This document shows, piece by piece, positions 26,164 through 33,892 of a stretch of 64,000 bases of DNA. A program made the translations under genes and the position numbers. The stretch spans positions 62,001-126,000 of the forward strand of contig JAYVUK010000015.1 in assembly GCA_043787975.1 (NCBI GenBank), read 5' to 3'. How positions within the stretch are numbered: the stretch's first letter is position 1; each line of letters begins with the position of its first letter. The stretch comes from JAPLDA01 sp043787975. GTDB taxonomy: Bacteria; Bacteroidota; Bacteroidia; AKYH767-A; 2013-40CM-41-45. The notes under the pieces are model-generated. The model did not search any database. It had not been told where the DNA came from and saw only the letters and a program-made list of their open reading frames with translations.

Positions 26164-29100
26164 ATGAAAAAGATCGAACCCTATCATCCGAAAAATAAAA
26201 TCAGGATTGTAACAGCCGCTTCACTTTTTGACGGGCATGATGCTGCCATCAATATTATGCGCAGAATCATACAGGCAAGTGGTGCTGAAGTCATCCATCT
26301 CGGCCACGATCGAAGCGTATTGGAAGTAGTCAACTGCGCGATACAGGAAGACGTGCAGGCAATCGCGATGACTTCCTACCAGGGTGGCCACATCGAGTAT
26401 TTCAAATACATGTTCGATCTTTTAAAAGAGCAAGGTTGCGAACGGATAAAGATTTTTGGTGGTGGTGGCGGCGTTATTCTTCCCAATGAAATTGAGGAAT
26501 TGCAGAAGTACGGCATTACACGGATTTATTCTCCTGATGACGGTCGTTCGATGGGTTTGCAGGGAATGATCAATGACATGTTGCAAAAATGCGACTTCGC
26601 AACAGGCGTAAACCTGAACGGAGAAATAAAAGAACTTGCCAAGAAAAATCAGAAAGCAATTGCGCATTTGATTTCCTGCGCAGAAAATAACCACGCTGAG
26701 TTTAAAAAAATATTTCCAGGTTCCGGTTTTGAGAAATCAGAAATCAGAAATCTGAAATCTGAAATTAGCGAAACACCGGTTCTTGGAATTACTGGAACTG
26801 GAGGAGCGGGAAAATCTTCGCTCGTGGATGAATTGGTCAGAAGATTTTTGATAGACTTCAGCGAAAAAAATATTGCCATCGTTTCTGTAGATCCTTCCAA
26901 ACGCAAGACAGGCGGTGCGTTGCTCGGTGACCGTATCCGGATGAATTCGATCACCAATCCGCATGTGTACATGCGTTCGCTTGCAACACGGCAAAGTAAT
27001 CTTGCACTTTCCAATTATGTGAAAGACGCTGTTGATGTATTGAAAGCAGCTCATTATGATTTAATCATCCTTGAAACCTCAGGCATCGGTCAAAGCGATA
27101 CGGAGATCATTGAACATTCGGATATTTCCCTGTATGTGATGACGCCCGATTACGGAGCAGCAACACAACTCGAAAAAATTGACATGCTCGATTTCGCCGA
27201 CATCATCGCGCTGAATAAATTTGATAAACGCGGAGCGCTGGATGCCTTGCGTGATGTAAAGAAACAATTCAAACGCAACCACCAGTTGTGGGAGACAGCC
27301 GATGATGCGATTCCTGTGTACGGAACCATTGCTTCTCAATTCAATGATCCGGGAATGAATCGCTTGTATCGCGCAGTGATTGACAAACTGAACGAGAAAC
27401 TCGGAACTGATTTCAAATCATCATCGGTCATTACAACTGACGAGTCAGAAAAAATTTACATCATCCCTCCTGCCCGGACGCGCTACCTGAGCGAGATTTC
27501 AGAGAACAACAGGAGTTATGACCAGTGGGTGAAAGAGCAATGTGAAGTTGCCGATAAACTGCAATCATTCAGTGAAACGATTCAGCATTTTGAAAAATCA
27601 GAAATCAAAAATCCGAAACCCGAAATTGTATCTGAACTTAAAAATGTTTCGAAAGAACTTGAGAGAAGTTTAGATGGAAACAATAAAAAGATCATTGAAG
27701 ATTGGGAACAGAAGCGTCAGAAGTACATCGATGAATTTTATATTTATAAAGTACGGGACAAAGAGATCAAAGTAAAAACTCATACCGAATCACTTTCACA
27801 TTTACAGATTCCGAAAGTAGAAACTCCGCGTTACAAAGGATGGGGAGATATTTTACGTTGGAACCTGCAGGAAAATGTTCCGGGGGAATTTCCCTTCACT
27901 GCAGGTGTCTATCCTTTCAAACGAACTGAAGAAGATCCGACGCGCATGTTTGCCGGAGAAGGCGGACCGGAACGAACCAACCGCAGATTTCATTATGTAA
28001 GTGCGGGACTGCCTGCGAAACGCTTGTCCACAGCGTTCGACAGCGTTACTTTATACGGACAGGATCCTGACCACCGTCCTGATATTTACGGTAAGATCGG
28101 CAACAGCGGTGTTTCCATTTGTTGTTTGGATGATGCAAAAAAATTATACAGCGGTTTTAATCTTGCTGATCCGAAGACTTCTGTCTCGATGACCATCAAC
28201 GGTCCGGCTTCGATCATGACAGGATTTTTTATGAATGCTGCCATTGACCAGCAGTGCGAGTTGTATATCAAACAACATGGATTGGAAGAGGAGATCAATA
28301 AAACAATTGAAAAGATATTTAAAGACAAAAAAGTAAAACGTCCTTCTTACCAGGGAGAACTTCCGAAAGGCAATGACGGATTGGGATTGATGCTACTTGG
28401 AATTACAGGTGACCAGGTTTTACCGGAAGATGTGTACAAAAAAATAAAAGAAGACACGTTGCATAAAGTTCGAGGAACGGTGCAAGCGGATATTTTGAAA
28501 GAAGACCAGGCGCAAAATACCTGCATCTTCTCCACTGAATTTTCCCTGCGGCTGATGGGTGATGTGCAACAATATTTCATCGACCACAAAATCAGAAACT
28601 TTTATTCCGTTTCTATTAGCGGTTATCACATCGCTGAGGCAGGCGCCAATCCTGTTACGCAACTTGCGTTGACGTTATCGAATGGGTTTACGTATGTTGA
28701 ATATTATCTCTCGCGTGGAATGGACATCAACAAGTTCGCTCCAAATCTTTCTTTCTTTTTCTCGAATGGAATTGATCCCGAGTACGCCGTGATCGGCAAA
28801 GTGGCGCGAAGAATCTGGGCGAAAGCCATGAAGCTGAAATACAAAGCAGACGAACGTTCGCAAATGCTGAAGTATCATATTCAGACTTCTGGTCGTTCGT
28901 TGCATGCACAGGAAATTGATTTCAATGATATACGAACCACCTTGCAGGCACTCTATGCAATTTATGATAATTGCAATTCACTTCACACCAATGCGTACGA
29001 TGAAGCGATCACTACGCCAACAGAAGAAAGTGTGCGAAGAGCCATTGCGATTCAACTTATCATCAACCAGGAATTAGGTCTCGCAAAAAATGAAAACCCG

Positions 29101-29571
29101 ATGCAAGGCTCTTTCATCATCGAAGAATTAACGGATCTTGTAGAAGAAGCTGTGCTGACTGAATTTGATCGCATCACCGAACGAGGCGGCGTGCTTGGAG
29201 CAATGGAAACGATGTACCAGCGGGGAAAAATACAAGAGGAGAGTTTGTATTATGAAACACTCAAACACAACGGGCAATACCCGATTGTCGGTGTCAACAC
29301 ATTTTTATCAAGCAAAGGTTCTCCGACCATCGTTCCGAAAGAAGTGATTCGCGCAACACAGGAAGAAAAGGAATACCAGATTACCATGTTGAAAGAGCTT
29401 CACAAAAAAGGCGCGGATAAAAAAGATGAAATGCTGAAACGGTTACAGGTAGCAGCCGTGAAAAACGAAAACATGTTCGCTGAGTTAATGGAAGCAACTA
29501 AATATTGCTCACTTGGCCAGATCACCAACGCGCTGTTTGAAGTCGGAGGACAGTACCGTAGAAACATGTAA
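26164..29571 (+). CDS. icmF: Fused isobutyryl-CoA mutase IcmF (B12 domain, G3E GTPase chaperone, mutase)
   Basis: A product of 1135 residues in the IcmF order. First the cobalamin-binding domain (LFDGHDAAINIMRRIIQASG with the base-off His, residues 19-38). Next a MeaB-like GTPase: P-loop GTGGAGKSS (about 209-217), DPSKRKTGGALLGDRIRM, NKFDKRG (about 350). Last the mutase TIM barrel from about 546 (FPFTAGVYPFKRTEEDPTRMFAGEG). Phe in YPFKR is typical of IcmF rather than methylmalonyl-CoA mutase. It interconverts isobutyryl-CoA and n-butyryl-CoA, with the GTPase guarding cofactor loading. It is slightly longer than usual. Two linker segments (about residues 190-202 and 480-489) are encoded by 7-base tandem words. 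Confidence 0.95.
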   Translation: MKKIEPYHPKNKIRIVTAASLFDGHDAAINIMRRIIQASGAEVIHLGHDRSVLEVVNCAIQEDVQAIAMTSYQGGHIEYFKYMFDLLKEQGCERIKIFGGGGGVILPNEIEELQKYGITRIYSPDDGRSMGLQGMINDMLQKCDFATGVNLNGEIKELAKKNQKAIAHLISCAENNHAEFKKIFPGSGFEKSEIRNLKSEISETPVLGITGTGGAGKSSLVDELVRRFLIDFSEKNIAIVSVDPSKRKTGGALLGDRIRMNSITNPHVYMRSLATRQSNLALSNYVKDAVDVLKAAHYDLIILETSGIGQSDTEIIEHSDISLYVMTPDYGAATQLEKIDMLDFADIIALNKFDKRGALDALRDVKKQFKRNHQLWETADDAIPVYGTIASQFNDPGMNRLYRAVIDKLNEKLGTDFKSSSVITTDESEKIYIIPPARTRYLSEISENNRSYDQWVKEQCEVADKLQSFSETIQHFEKSEIKNPKPEIVSELKNVSKELERSLDGNNKKIIEDWEQKRQKYIDEFYIYKVRDKEIKVKTHTESLSHLQIPKVETPRYKGWGDILRWNLQENVPGEFPFTAGVYPFKRTEEDPTRMFAGEGGPERTNRRFHYVSAGLPAKRLSTAFDSVTLYGQDPDHRPDIYGKIGNSGVSICCLDDAKKLYSGFNLADPKTSVSMTINGPASIMTGFFMNAAIDQQCELYIKQHGLEEEINKTIEKIFKDKKVKRPSYQGELPKGNDGLGLMLLGITGDQVLPEDVYKKIKEDTLHKVRGTVQADILKEDQAQNTCIFSTEFSLRLMGDVQQYFIDHKIRNFYSVSISGYHIAEAGANPVTQLALTLSNGFTYVEYYLSRGMDINKFAPNLSFFFSNGIDPEYAVIGKVARRIWAKAMKLKYKADERSQMLKYHIQTSGRSLHAQEIDFNDIRTTLQALYAIYDNCNSLHTNAYDEAITTPTEESVRRAIAIQLIINQELGLAKNENPMQGSFIIEELTDLVEEAVLTEFDRITERGGVLGAMETMYQRGKIQEESLYYETLKHNGQYPIVGVNTFLSSKGSPTIVPKEVIRATQEEKEYQITMLKELHKKGADKKDEMLKRLQVAAVKNENMFAELMEATKYCSLGQITNALFEVGGQYRRNM
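26733..26767 (+). repeat. In-frame heptamer array in icmF, B12-GTPase linker
   Basis: Five consecutive words GAAATCA, GAAATCA, GAAATCT, GAAATCT, GAAATTA. They encode SEIRNLKSEIS between the cobalamin domain and the P-loop. Reading frame intact. Confidence 0.85.
27601..27628 (+). repeat. In-frame degenerate heptamer array in icmF, GTPase-mutase linker
   Basis: Words GAAATCA, AAAATCC, GAAACCC, GAAATTG encode SEIKNPKPEIV, the same word family as the first icmF array, in the second interdomain linker. Confidence 0.65.
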
Positions 29572-29892
29572 TTACTAAGTACGAATTAATACGAACGTAC
29601 GAATACCCGAATCAGGCATCGTTACTTTTCATAGACTGTAAAGTCAAAACCTTTCTATTTCTTTATCATAAAACCTGATTCTTTACAAACACTTTTTCCG
29701 GAAATCTTACATGCGCACCTTCTCACTTGCGCACCTTCTCACTTTCAAATTATTGTTCATTCGATGTTTTAACGCACTACATCAAAAATATCCTGCACCA
29801 CTTCATCCACTTTCTTGCATCTGTAACACCCTTCTTTTTACTGCCGGGAAGAGACGGGAATTCGTCCGTACTACCTGTTAAACATACATACA
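29572..29892. repeat. Intergenic stretch with TACGAAT words and a 16-bp tandem duplication
   Basis: After icmF come TACGAAT-type words (29580-29622). Two exact head-to-tail copies of TGCGCACCTTCTCACT follow at 29712-29727 and 29728-29743. I see no gene or terminator here; frames through it lack homology or good starts. Confidence 0.65.
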
Positions 29893-30072
29893 ATGAAAAA
29901 CGAACCTGTAGTAACGTACAATCACATGGAAGAAGATGAGTCAAAACATTCGCATGAACTGTTTTCTTCAAAAGAAAAAGGTTCTGTGCCGATCAGCATC
30001 TACATGATTTTTGTCGTGGATGTGATTCTTATTTCAGCGTTGATCTATTTCGCTGCCAGGGCAATCTTTTAA
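29893..30072 (+). CDS. 59-residue single-pass membrane protein
   Basis: A short frame from ATG 29893 to TAA 30072. The first 30 residues are hydrophilic and acidic (KNEPVVTYNHMEEDESKHSH), followed by one clear transmembrane helix (about 33-56, ISIYMIFVVDVILISALIYF). A strong terminator begins 27 bases after the stop, which supports a real transcript. It could be a small accessory subunit of a membrane complex, but I recognise no family. No -7 box is obvious nearby. Confidence 0.6.
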   Translation: MKNEPVVTYNHMEEDESKHSHELFSSKEKGSVPISIYMIFVVDVILISALIYFAARAIF

Positions 30073-30099
30073 AAAGACTATCTATCTGGATTATAGATG

Positions 30100-30132
30100 A
30101 AGGTTCAGCCTGAAATGGCAGAACCTTTTTTT
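30100..30132 (+). terminator. Rho-independent terminator after the small membrane protein
   Basis: AAGGTTCAGCC / GGCAGAACCTT stem with one mismatch, 6-base loop, then a run of seven T. Confidence 0.88.
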
Positions 30133-30138
30133 ATTTTA

Positions 30139-30170
30139 TTGCAGCGGGTAAGGGGATATTTATAATTTTG
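30139..30170 (+). promoter_or_regulatory. Promoter of the glucose/sorbosone dehydrogenase-like gene
   Basis: TTG, 21 bases, TAATTTTG, about 32 bases before the ATG at 30203 and directly after the preceding terminator. Confidence 0.7.
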
Positions 30171-30202
30171 TCCGAATATTTCAAACCAAAAAACCTGCTC
30201 TT

Positions 30203-32101
30203 ATGAAAAATAAATTTACGTTGTGCTTCATTGCTGTTTTAACTTTACTGAAAATAAATTCTGAAGCCCAGATCAGCCTTGTTCCTTTTTCCGCAACGGG
30301 TGTAGCCAGGCCTACGGATATTAAAAATGCAGGAGATGATCGATTGTTTTTGCTCGATCAAACCGGCAAAATCAGAATCATCGATGCAAACGGAGTAATC
30401 AGGCCGACTCCTTTTCTCAACATCACAAGCATCGTAAAATCTTCCGGTAACGAACAGGGTCTTTTGGGTTTGGCATTTGATCCGAACTATAAAACCAACG
30501 GATATTTTTATCTCGATTATACATCCTACACAGGTACTGGAAATACGCATCTTTCACGTTTCTCAGTTAGTCCAACCAATCCTGATTCAGCGCTTGCAAG
30601 CAGTGAACAGCTTCTTCTTAATATCTGGGATCCTTATTCAAACCATAATGGCGGACATCTTACCTTCGGACCTGACGGATATTTATATGCCGGTTATGGT
30701 GATGGCGGCAGCGGCGGAGATCCTGAAAATCGTTCACAGAACCTGGATTCATTGTGGGGAAAAATGTTGAGACTTGATGTTAGCGGTGGAGGTCCTGCGT
30801 ATGCAATTCCACCAACAAATCCTTTTGTAGGCATTGCAGGAAGAGATGAAATATGGGCGTATGGTCTTCGTAATCCATGGAGATGGAGTTTCGACAGTTG
30901 GACAGGTGATCTTTGGATTGGCGATGTGGGACAAAATGCAGTTGAGGAAGTTGATTTTCAACCGGCATCAAGCCGTGGTGGAGAGAATTACGGCTGGCGT
31001 TGCTATGAAGGCAATACTGCTTATAATACAGTTGGTTGTTTACCTCAGTCAAGTTATGTTCCTCCTGTATTTACAGATATACATTCAACCGGAAACTGTT
31101 CAATCACCGGTGGTTATATTTATCGCGGAGCTAAATATTCCAACTTGTTTGGAAAATATTTTTTCGTGGATTATTGTCAGTCTAACATACGTTACATTGA
31201 ACGTGATTCCGTAGGTGCATTTATTCAAACAAATTTAGGAACATTACGTGGAAACTCGTTCACAACTTTCGGAGTTGATAAATGGGGAGAAATATATTTA
31301 GCAAGCCAAAATGATACGGTTTACAAACTCGTTGGAACAAACTGCAGTCCGACTGCTTTTCTTTCGACGCAGGATACCATCATTGTTTGTGGTTTGACTT
31401 CTTCTACCACACTTCACACACCGGCGGGAAATGGTTTTCATTATTCATGGTCATGGAGCGGTGGAATTATCATCACGGATTCTTCTGCCATTGAGGTAAC
31501 ACAGGATGGAGATTATTCTGTGACCGTAGTTGATACAAACGGCTGCTCAAACACATCTTCCCCCGTATATGTATCTTTTGTGAATCCGCCAACTGTAACT
31601 GCTTCCGGACTTGATACCATGTATTGTATTTTTGATTCTCCAATTATGCTGACAGGTAATCCTGCCGGTGGAACATTCAGCGGAAACGGATTGACAGGAA
31701 CTGATACAATTCATTTCGATCCATCCGTTGCAGGCATGGGCAATGATACAATCATCTATACCTATACTGACTCTGTAACAGGTTGCAGCAACACGGCTTC
31801 GCTAATCACACGTGTTGACCTATGCAATGGAATCAACGAGCAGGACAATATTCATGTACTCTCTCTTTACCCGAATCCTAACAATGGTGATTTTACACTC
31901 AAGGTTTATTTAACGAAAGATGAAATCCTGAACGCTGAAGTGATTGACGTGATTGGAAAAACAATTTACAAGGAAGAGATTCATGCTGAGTCAGGCATTC
32001 ATGCTATTCCAATGAATCTGCATCAGCTGGCTAAAGGGATTTATAGTTTGAAAGTTTCGGGAAGCAAAGGAAATGCTGTGAAGAGATTTGTAATCGAATA
32101 A
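30203..32101 (+). CDS. PQQ-dependent sugar dehydrogenase-like (GSDH) secreted protein with T9SS domain
   Basis: A signal peptide is followed by a six-bladed GSDH propeller: GVARPTDIKNAGDDRLFLLDQTG, EQGLLGLAFDPNY, HNGGHLTFGPDGYLYAGYGDGG, WAYGLRNPWRWSFD, VGQNAVEEVDF and GGYIYRG. These match soluble aldose/sorbosone dehydrogenase-like proteins that use PQQ. Ig-like beta domains follow (about residues 390-545), then a T9SS type A tail (SLYPNPNNGDFTL ... DVIGKTIYK ... AKGIYSLKV). It would oxidise a sugar outside the cell, although many family members have lost PQQ activity. It is monocistronic, with its own promoter. Confidence 0.9.
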   Translation: MKNKFTLCFIAVLTLLKINSEAQISLVPFSATGVARPTDIKNAGDDRLFLLDQTGKIRIIDANGVIRPTPFLNITSIVKSSGNEQGLLGLAFDPNYKTNGYFYLDYTSYTGTGNTHLSRFSVSPTNPDSALASSEQLLLNIWDPYSNHNGGHLTFGPDGYLYAGYGDGGSGGDPENRSQNLDSLWGKMLRLDVSGGGPAYAIPPTNPFVGIAGRDEIWAYGLRNPWRWSFDSWTGDLWIGDVGQNAVEEVDFQPASSRGGENYGWRCYEGNTAYNTVGCLPQSSYVPPVFTDIHSTGNCSITGGYIYRGAKYSNLFGKYFFVDYCQSNIRYIERDSVGAFIQTNLGTLRGNSFTTFGVDKWGEIYLASQNDTVYKLVGTNCSPTAFLSTQDTIIVCGLTSSTTLHTPAGNGFHYSWSWSGGIIITDSSAIEVTQDGDYSVTVVDTNGCSNTSSPVYVSFVNPPTVTASGLDTMYCIFDSPIMLTGNPAGGTFSGNGLTGTDTIHFDPSVAGMGNDTIIYTYTDSVTGCSNTASLITRVDLCNGINEQDNIHVLSLYPNPNNGDFTLKVYLTKDEILNAEVIDVIGKTIYKEEIHAESGIHAIPMNLHQLAKGIYSLKVSGSKGNAVKRFVIE

Positions 32102-32119
32102 AAAATTGACACCACAATA

Positions 32120-32170
32120 GCCGCAGATTCACGGATTAATTTGTAAAAAAATAATCTGTGAATCTGCGGC
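32120..32170. repeat. 19-bp inverted repeat (GCCGCAGATTCACGGATTA)
   Basis: Arms at 32120-32138 and 32152-32170 match at 18 of 19 positions, around a 13-base A/T-rich loop. It lies between two T9SS genes. It could fold in RNA but lacks a following T tract. Confidence 0.88.
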
Positions 32171-32191
32171 GCTGTTAAACAGTAAAACCAA

Positions 32192-33787
32192 ATGAGAAAA
32201 ATTACTTTCCTGCTTGCACTTTTTGCATTTTCTTTTTTTGCCAAAGCGCAAGAACAATTTACCGTTTCCGTTTCCCCTTCCGTTATGACTGCTGTTCCTG
32301 CTCTGCACTCCGGTGCATTTGCTGAATGGAATGGCAAATGGATTTTCATTGGCGGACGTATTGACGGGCTGCATGATTTCCAGGCTGGACTTGGGTTTAA
32401 TACTCAGTCAAGAAATGATTCTGCATTTGTTTTTGATCCGGCCGGCAACATCAGTTACGCTTCATCTCTTTCTGTGCTTCCTCATTGGATGTACGAAGCA
32501 ATCGTTTCATCGAACATGGAATATTATCAAAAAGATTCCATGTTGTATATGATCGGAGGTTATGGAAAAAATGATAGCCTGGCGACAAAGATTACTTTTC
32601 CAACACTGACTGCGATCAATTTAAACCAATTGGTATATGCTGTGACCCATTCTACTTCGTTGAATTCTTGTTTCCGGCAAATGACGGATACCAATCTTGC
32701 GATTACAGGCGGACACCTTGAAAAAATAGATTCAACCTATTACCTCATCTTCGGTCACCGGTTTGATGGTTTGTATGATCAAACAGTCGGATCTACTTTG
32801 TTTGTGCAGCAGTATTCAAACCAGGTTCGGAAATTTACAATCAACGATGATGGAACAAATCTTTCTGTGAATAATTTTCAAAGCATCACCGACACGAATA
32901 ACTTTCACCGGAGGGATTACAACTTAGTTCCGCAAATTTTTCCAAATGGTGATTCCGGGTTCACTGCTTTCGGCGGCGTTTTCCAGAAAGTTGCGCTTCT
33001 TCCTTACCTCAGCCCAATTGATATTTACAGGGATTCCACACACGTGAATTCTTCGTTTAACCAAAACCTGAATCAATATGAAACGGCATCGATGCCTGTA
33101 TTTGATTCAACAAATAATTTCATGCACACGATTTTTTTCGGAGGCATCAGCTTATATACCTACGATACGATTACCCATACGCTTGTGCAGAATATTGAAA
33201 TGCCGTTTGTAAAAACGATCAGCAAGGTTTCGCGTGATGGTTCAGGAAATTTAACCGAATATAGTCTTCCTGTTGAAATGCCTTTCCTGCTAGGAACCAA
33301 TGCGCGGTTTATACCTGACCACTCCAATTCTCTTTACAGGAATTCCATTGTTAACCTGAACTCACTATCAGGGATTACACATGCCGGTTGGATTGTCGGT
33401 GGTATTGAAAGCGATCATCCGATTATTGCAGCACTTGATCCGGCAAGCATGAGCAGACCGAACGCCACCGTGTTCGATGTCTTTATTAATAAAACTCCTG
33501 ATGCAATAAACGAACTTCAGGTTAAAAGCAGCATCAACGATTTAGTTGTCTACCCGAATCCATCGCATGGAATCTTCAACATCCAATTTTCCCTCAATGA
33601 AAAAGCAAAGGCAGAAGTAACCATTTGCGATGCGAACGGAAAAAAAATAGCAACACTCTATGACGGAACGATGCAAGCAGGGTCTTCAAAATTTATTTGG
33701 GATGGAAGTCGTGCAAAAGCCGGAACTTATTTTTGCCGGATTAAATCGGGTAGTTATACTAAAACTGTGAAGATGATTGTGAGATAG
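32192..33787 (+). CDS. Secreted T9SS cargo protein with kelch-like features
   Basis: Product of 531 residues: signal peptide MRKITFLLALFAFSFFAKAQ and a beta-rich body with kelch-like GG motifs (WNGKWIFIGGRIDGLHDFQ, YMIGGYG, LAITGGHLEKID, YLIFGHRFDGLYD, SGFTAFGG, HTIFFGGI), consistent with a propeller. The sorting domain at the end is VVYPNPSHGIFNIQF ... DANGKKIATLYDG ... AGTYFCRIKSG, which resembles FlgD-Ig-type T9SS tails. It is exported and of unknown function, downstream of the GSDH gene after a hairpin element. Confidence 0.83.
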   Translation: MRKITFLLALFAFSFFAKAQEQFTVSVSPSVMTAVPALHSGAFAEWNGKWIFIGGRIDGLHDFQAGLGFNTQSRNDSAFVFDPAGNISYASSLSVLPHWMYEAIVSSNMEYYQKDSMLYMIGGYGKNDSLATKITFPTLTAINLNQLVYAVTHSTSLNSCFRQMTDTNLAITGGHLEKIDSTYYLIFGHRFDGLYDQTVGSTLFVQQYSNQVRKFTINDDGTNLSVNNFQSITDTNNFHRRDYNLVPQIFPNGDSGFTAFGGVFQKVALLPYLSPIDIYRDSTHVNSSFNQNLNQYETASMPVFDSTNNFMHTIFFGGISLYTYDTITHTLVQNIEMPFVKTISKVSRDGSGNLTEYSLPVEMPFLLGTNARFIPDHSNSLYRNSIVNLNSLSGITHAGWIVGGIESDHPIIAALDPASMSRPNATVFDVFINKTPDAINELQVKSSINDLVVYPNPSHGIFNIQFSLNEKAKAEVTICDANGKKIATLYDGTMQAGSSKFIWDGSRAKAGTYFCRIKSGSYTKTVKMIVR

Positions 33788-33829
33788 TTCTTAGTTCAAC
33801 GTTCAAAGTCCCTTCTCATTCTTATATTC

Positions 33830-33885
33830 TCAACAATTCGTAATTCGTATATTCGTTAATAAACACTGGGAGGATTCGTAATTCG
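33830..33885. repeat. ATTCGTA heptamer words between convergent genes
   Basis: Words ATTCGTAATTCGTATATTCGT and, after a gap, ATTCGTAATTCGTAA. They belong to the same family as the array at 58637-58880. Confidence 0.7.
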
Positions 33886-33892
33886 TAACTCA

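Noticed and set aside
26164..29571. Methylmalonyl-CoA mutase large subunit
   Set aside because: The single-chain order B12 domain, GTPase, mutase and the YPFKR residue context fit IcmF.
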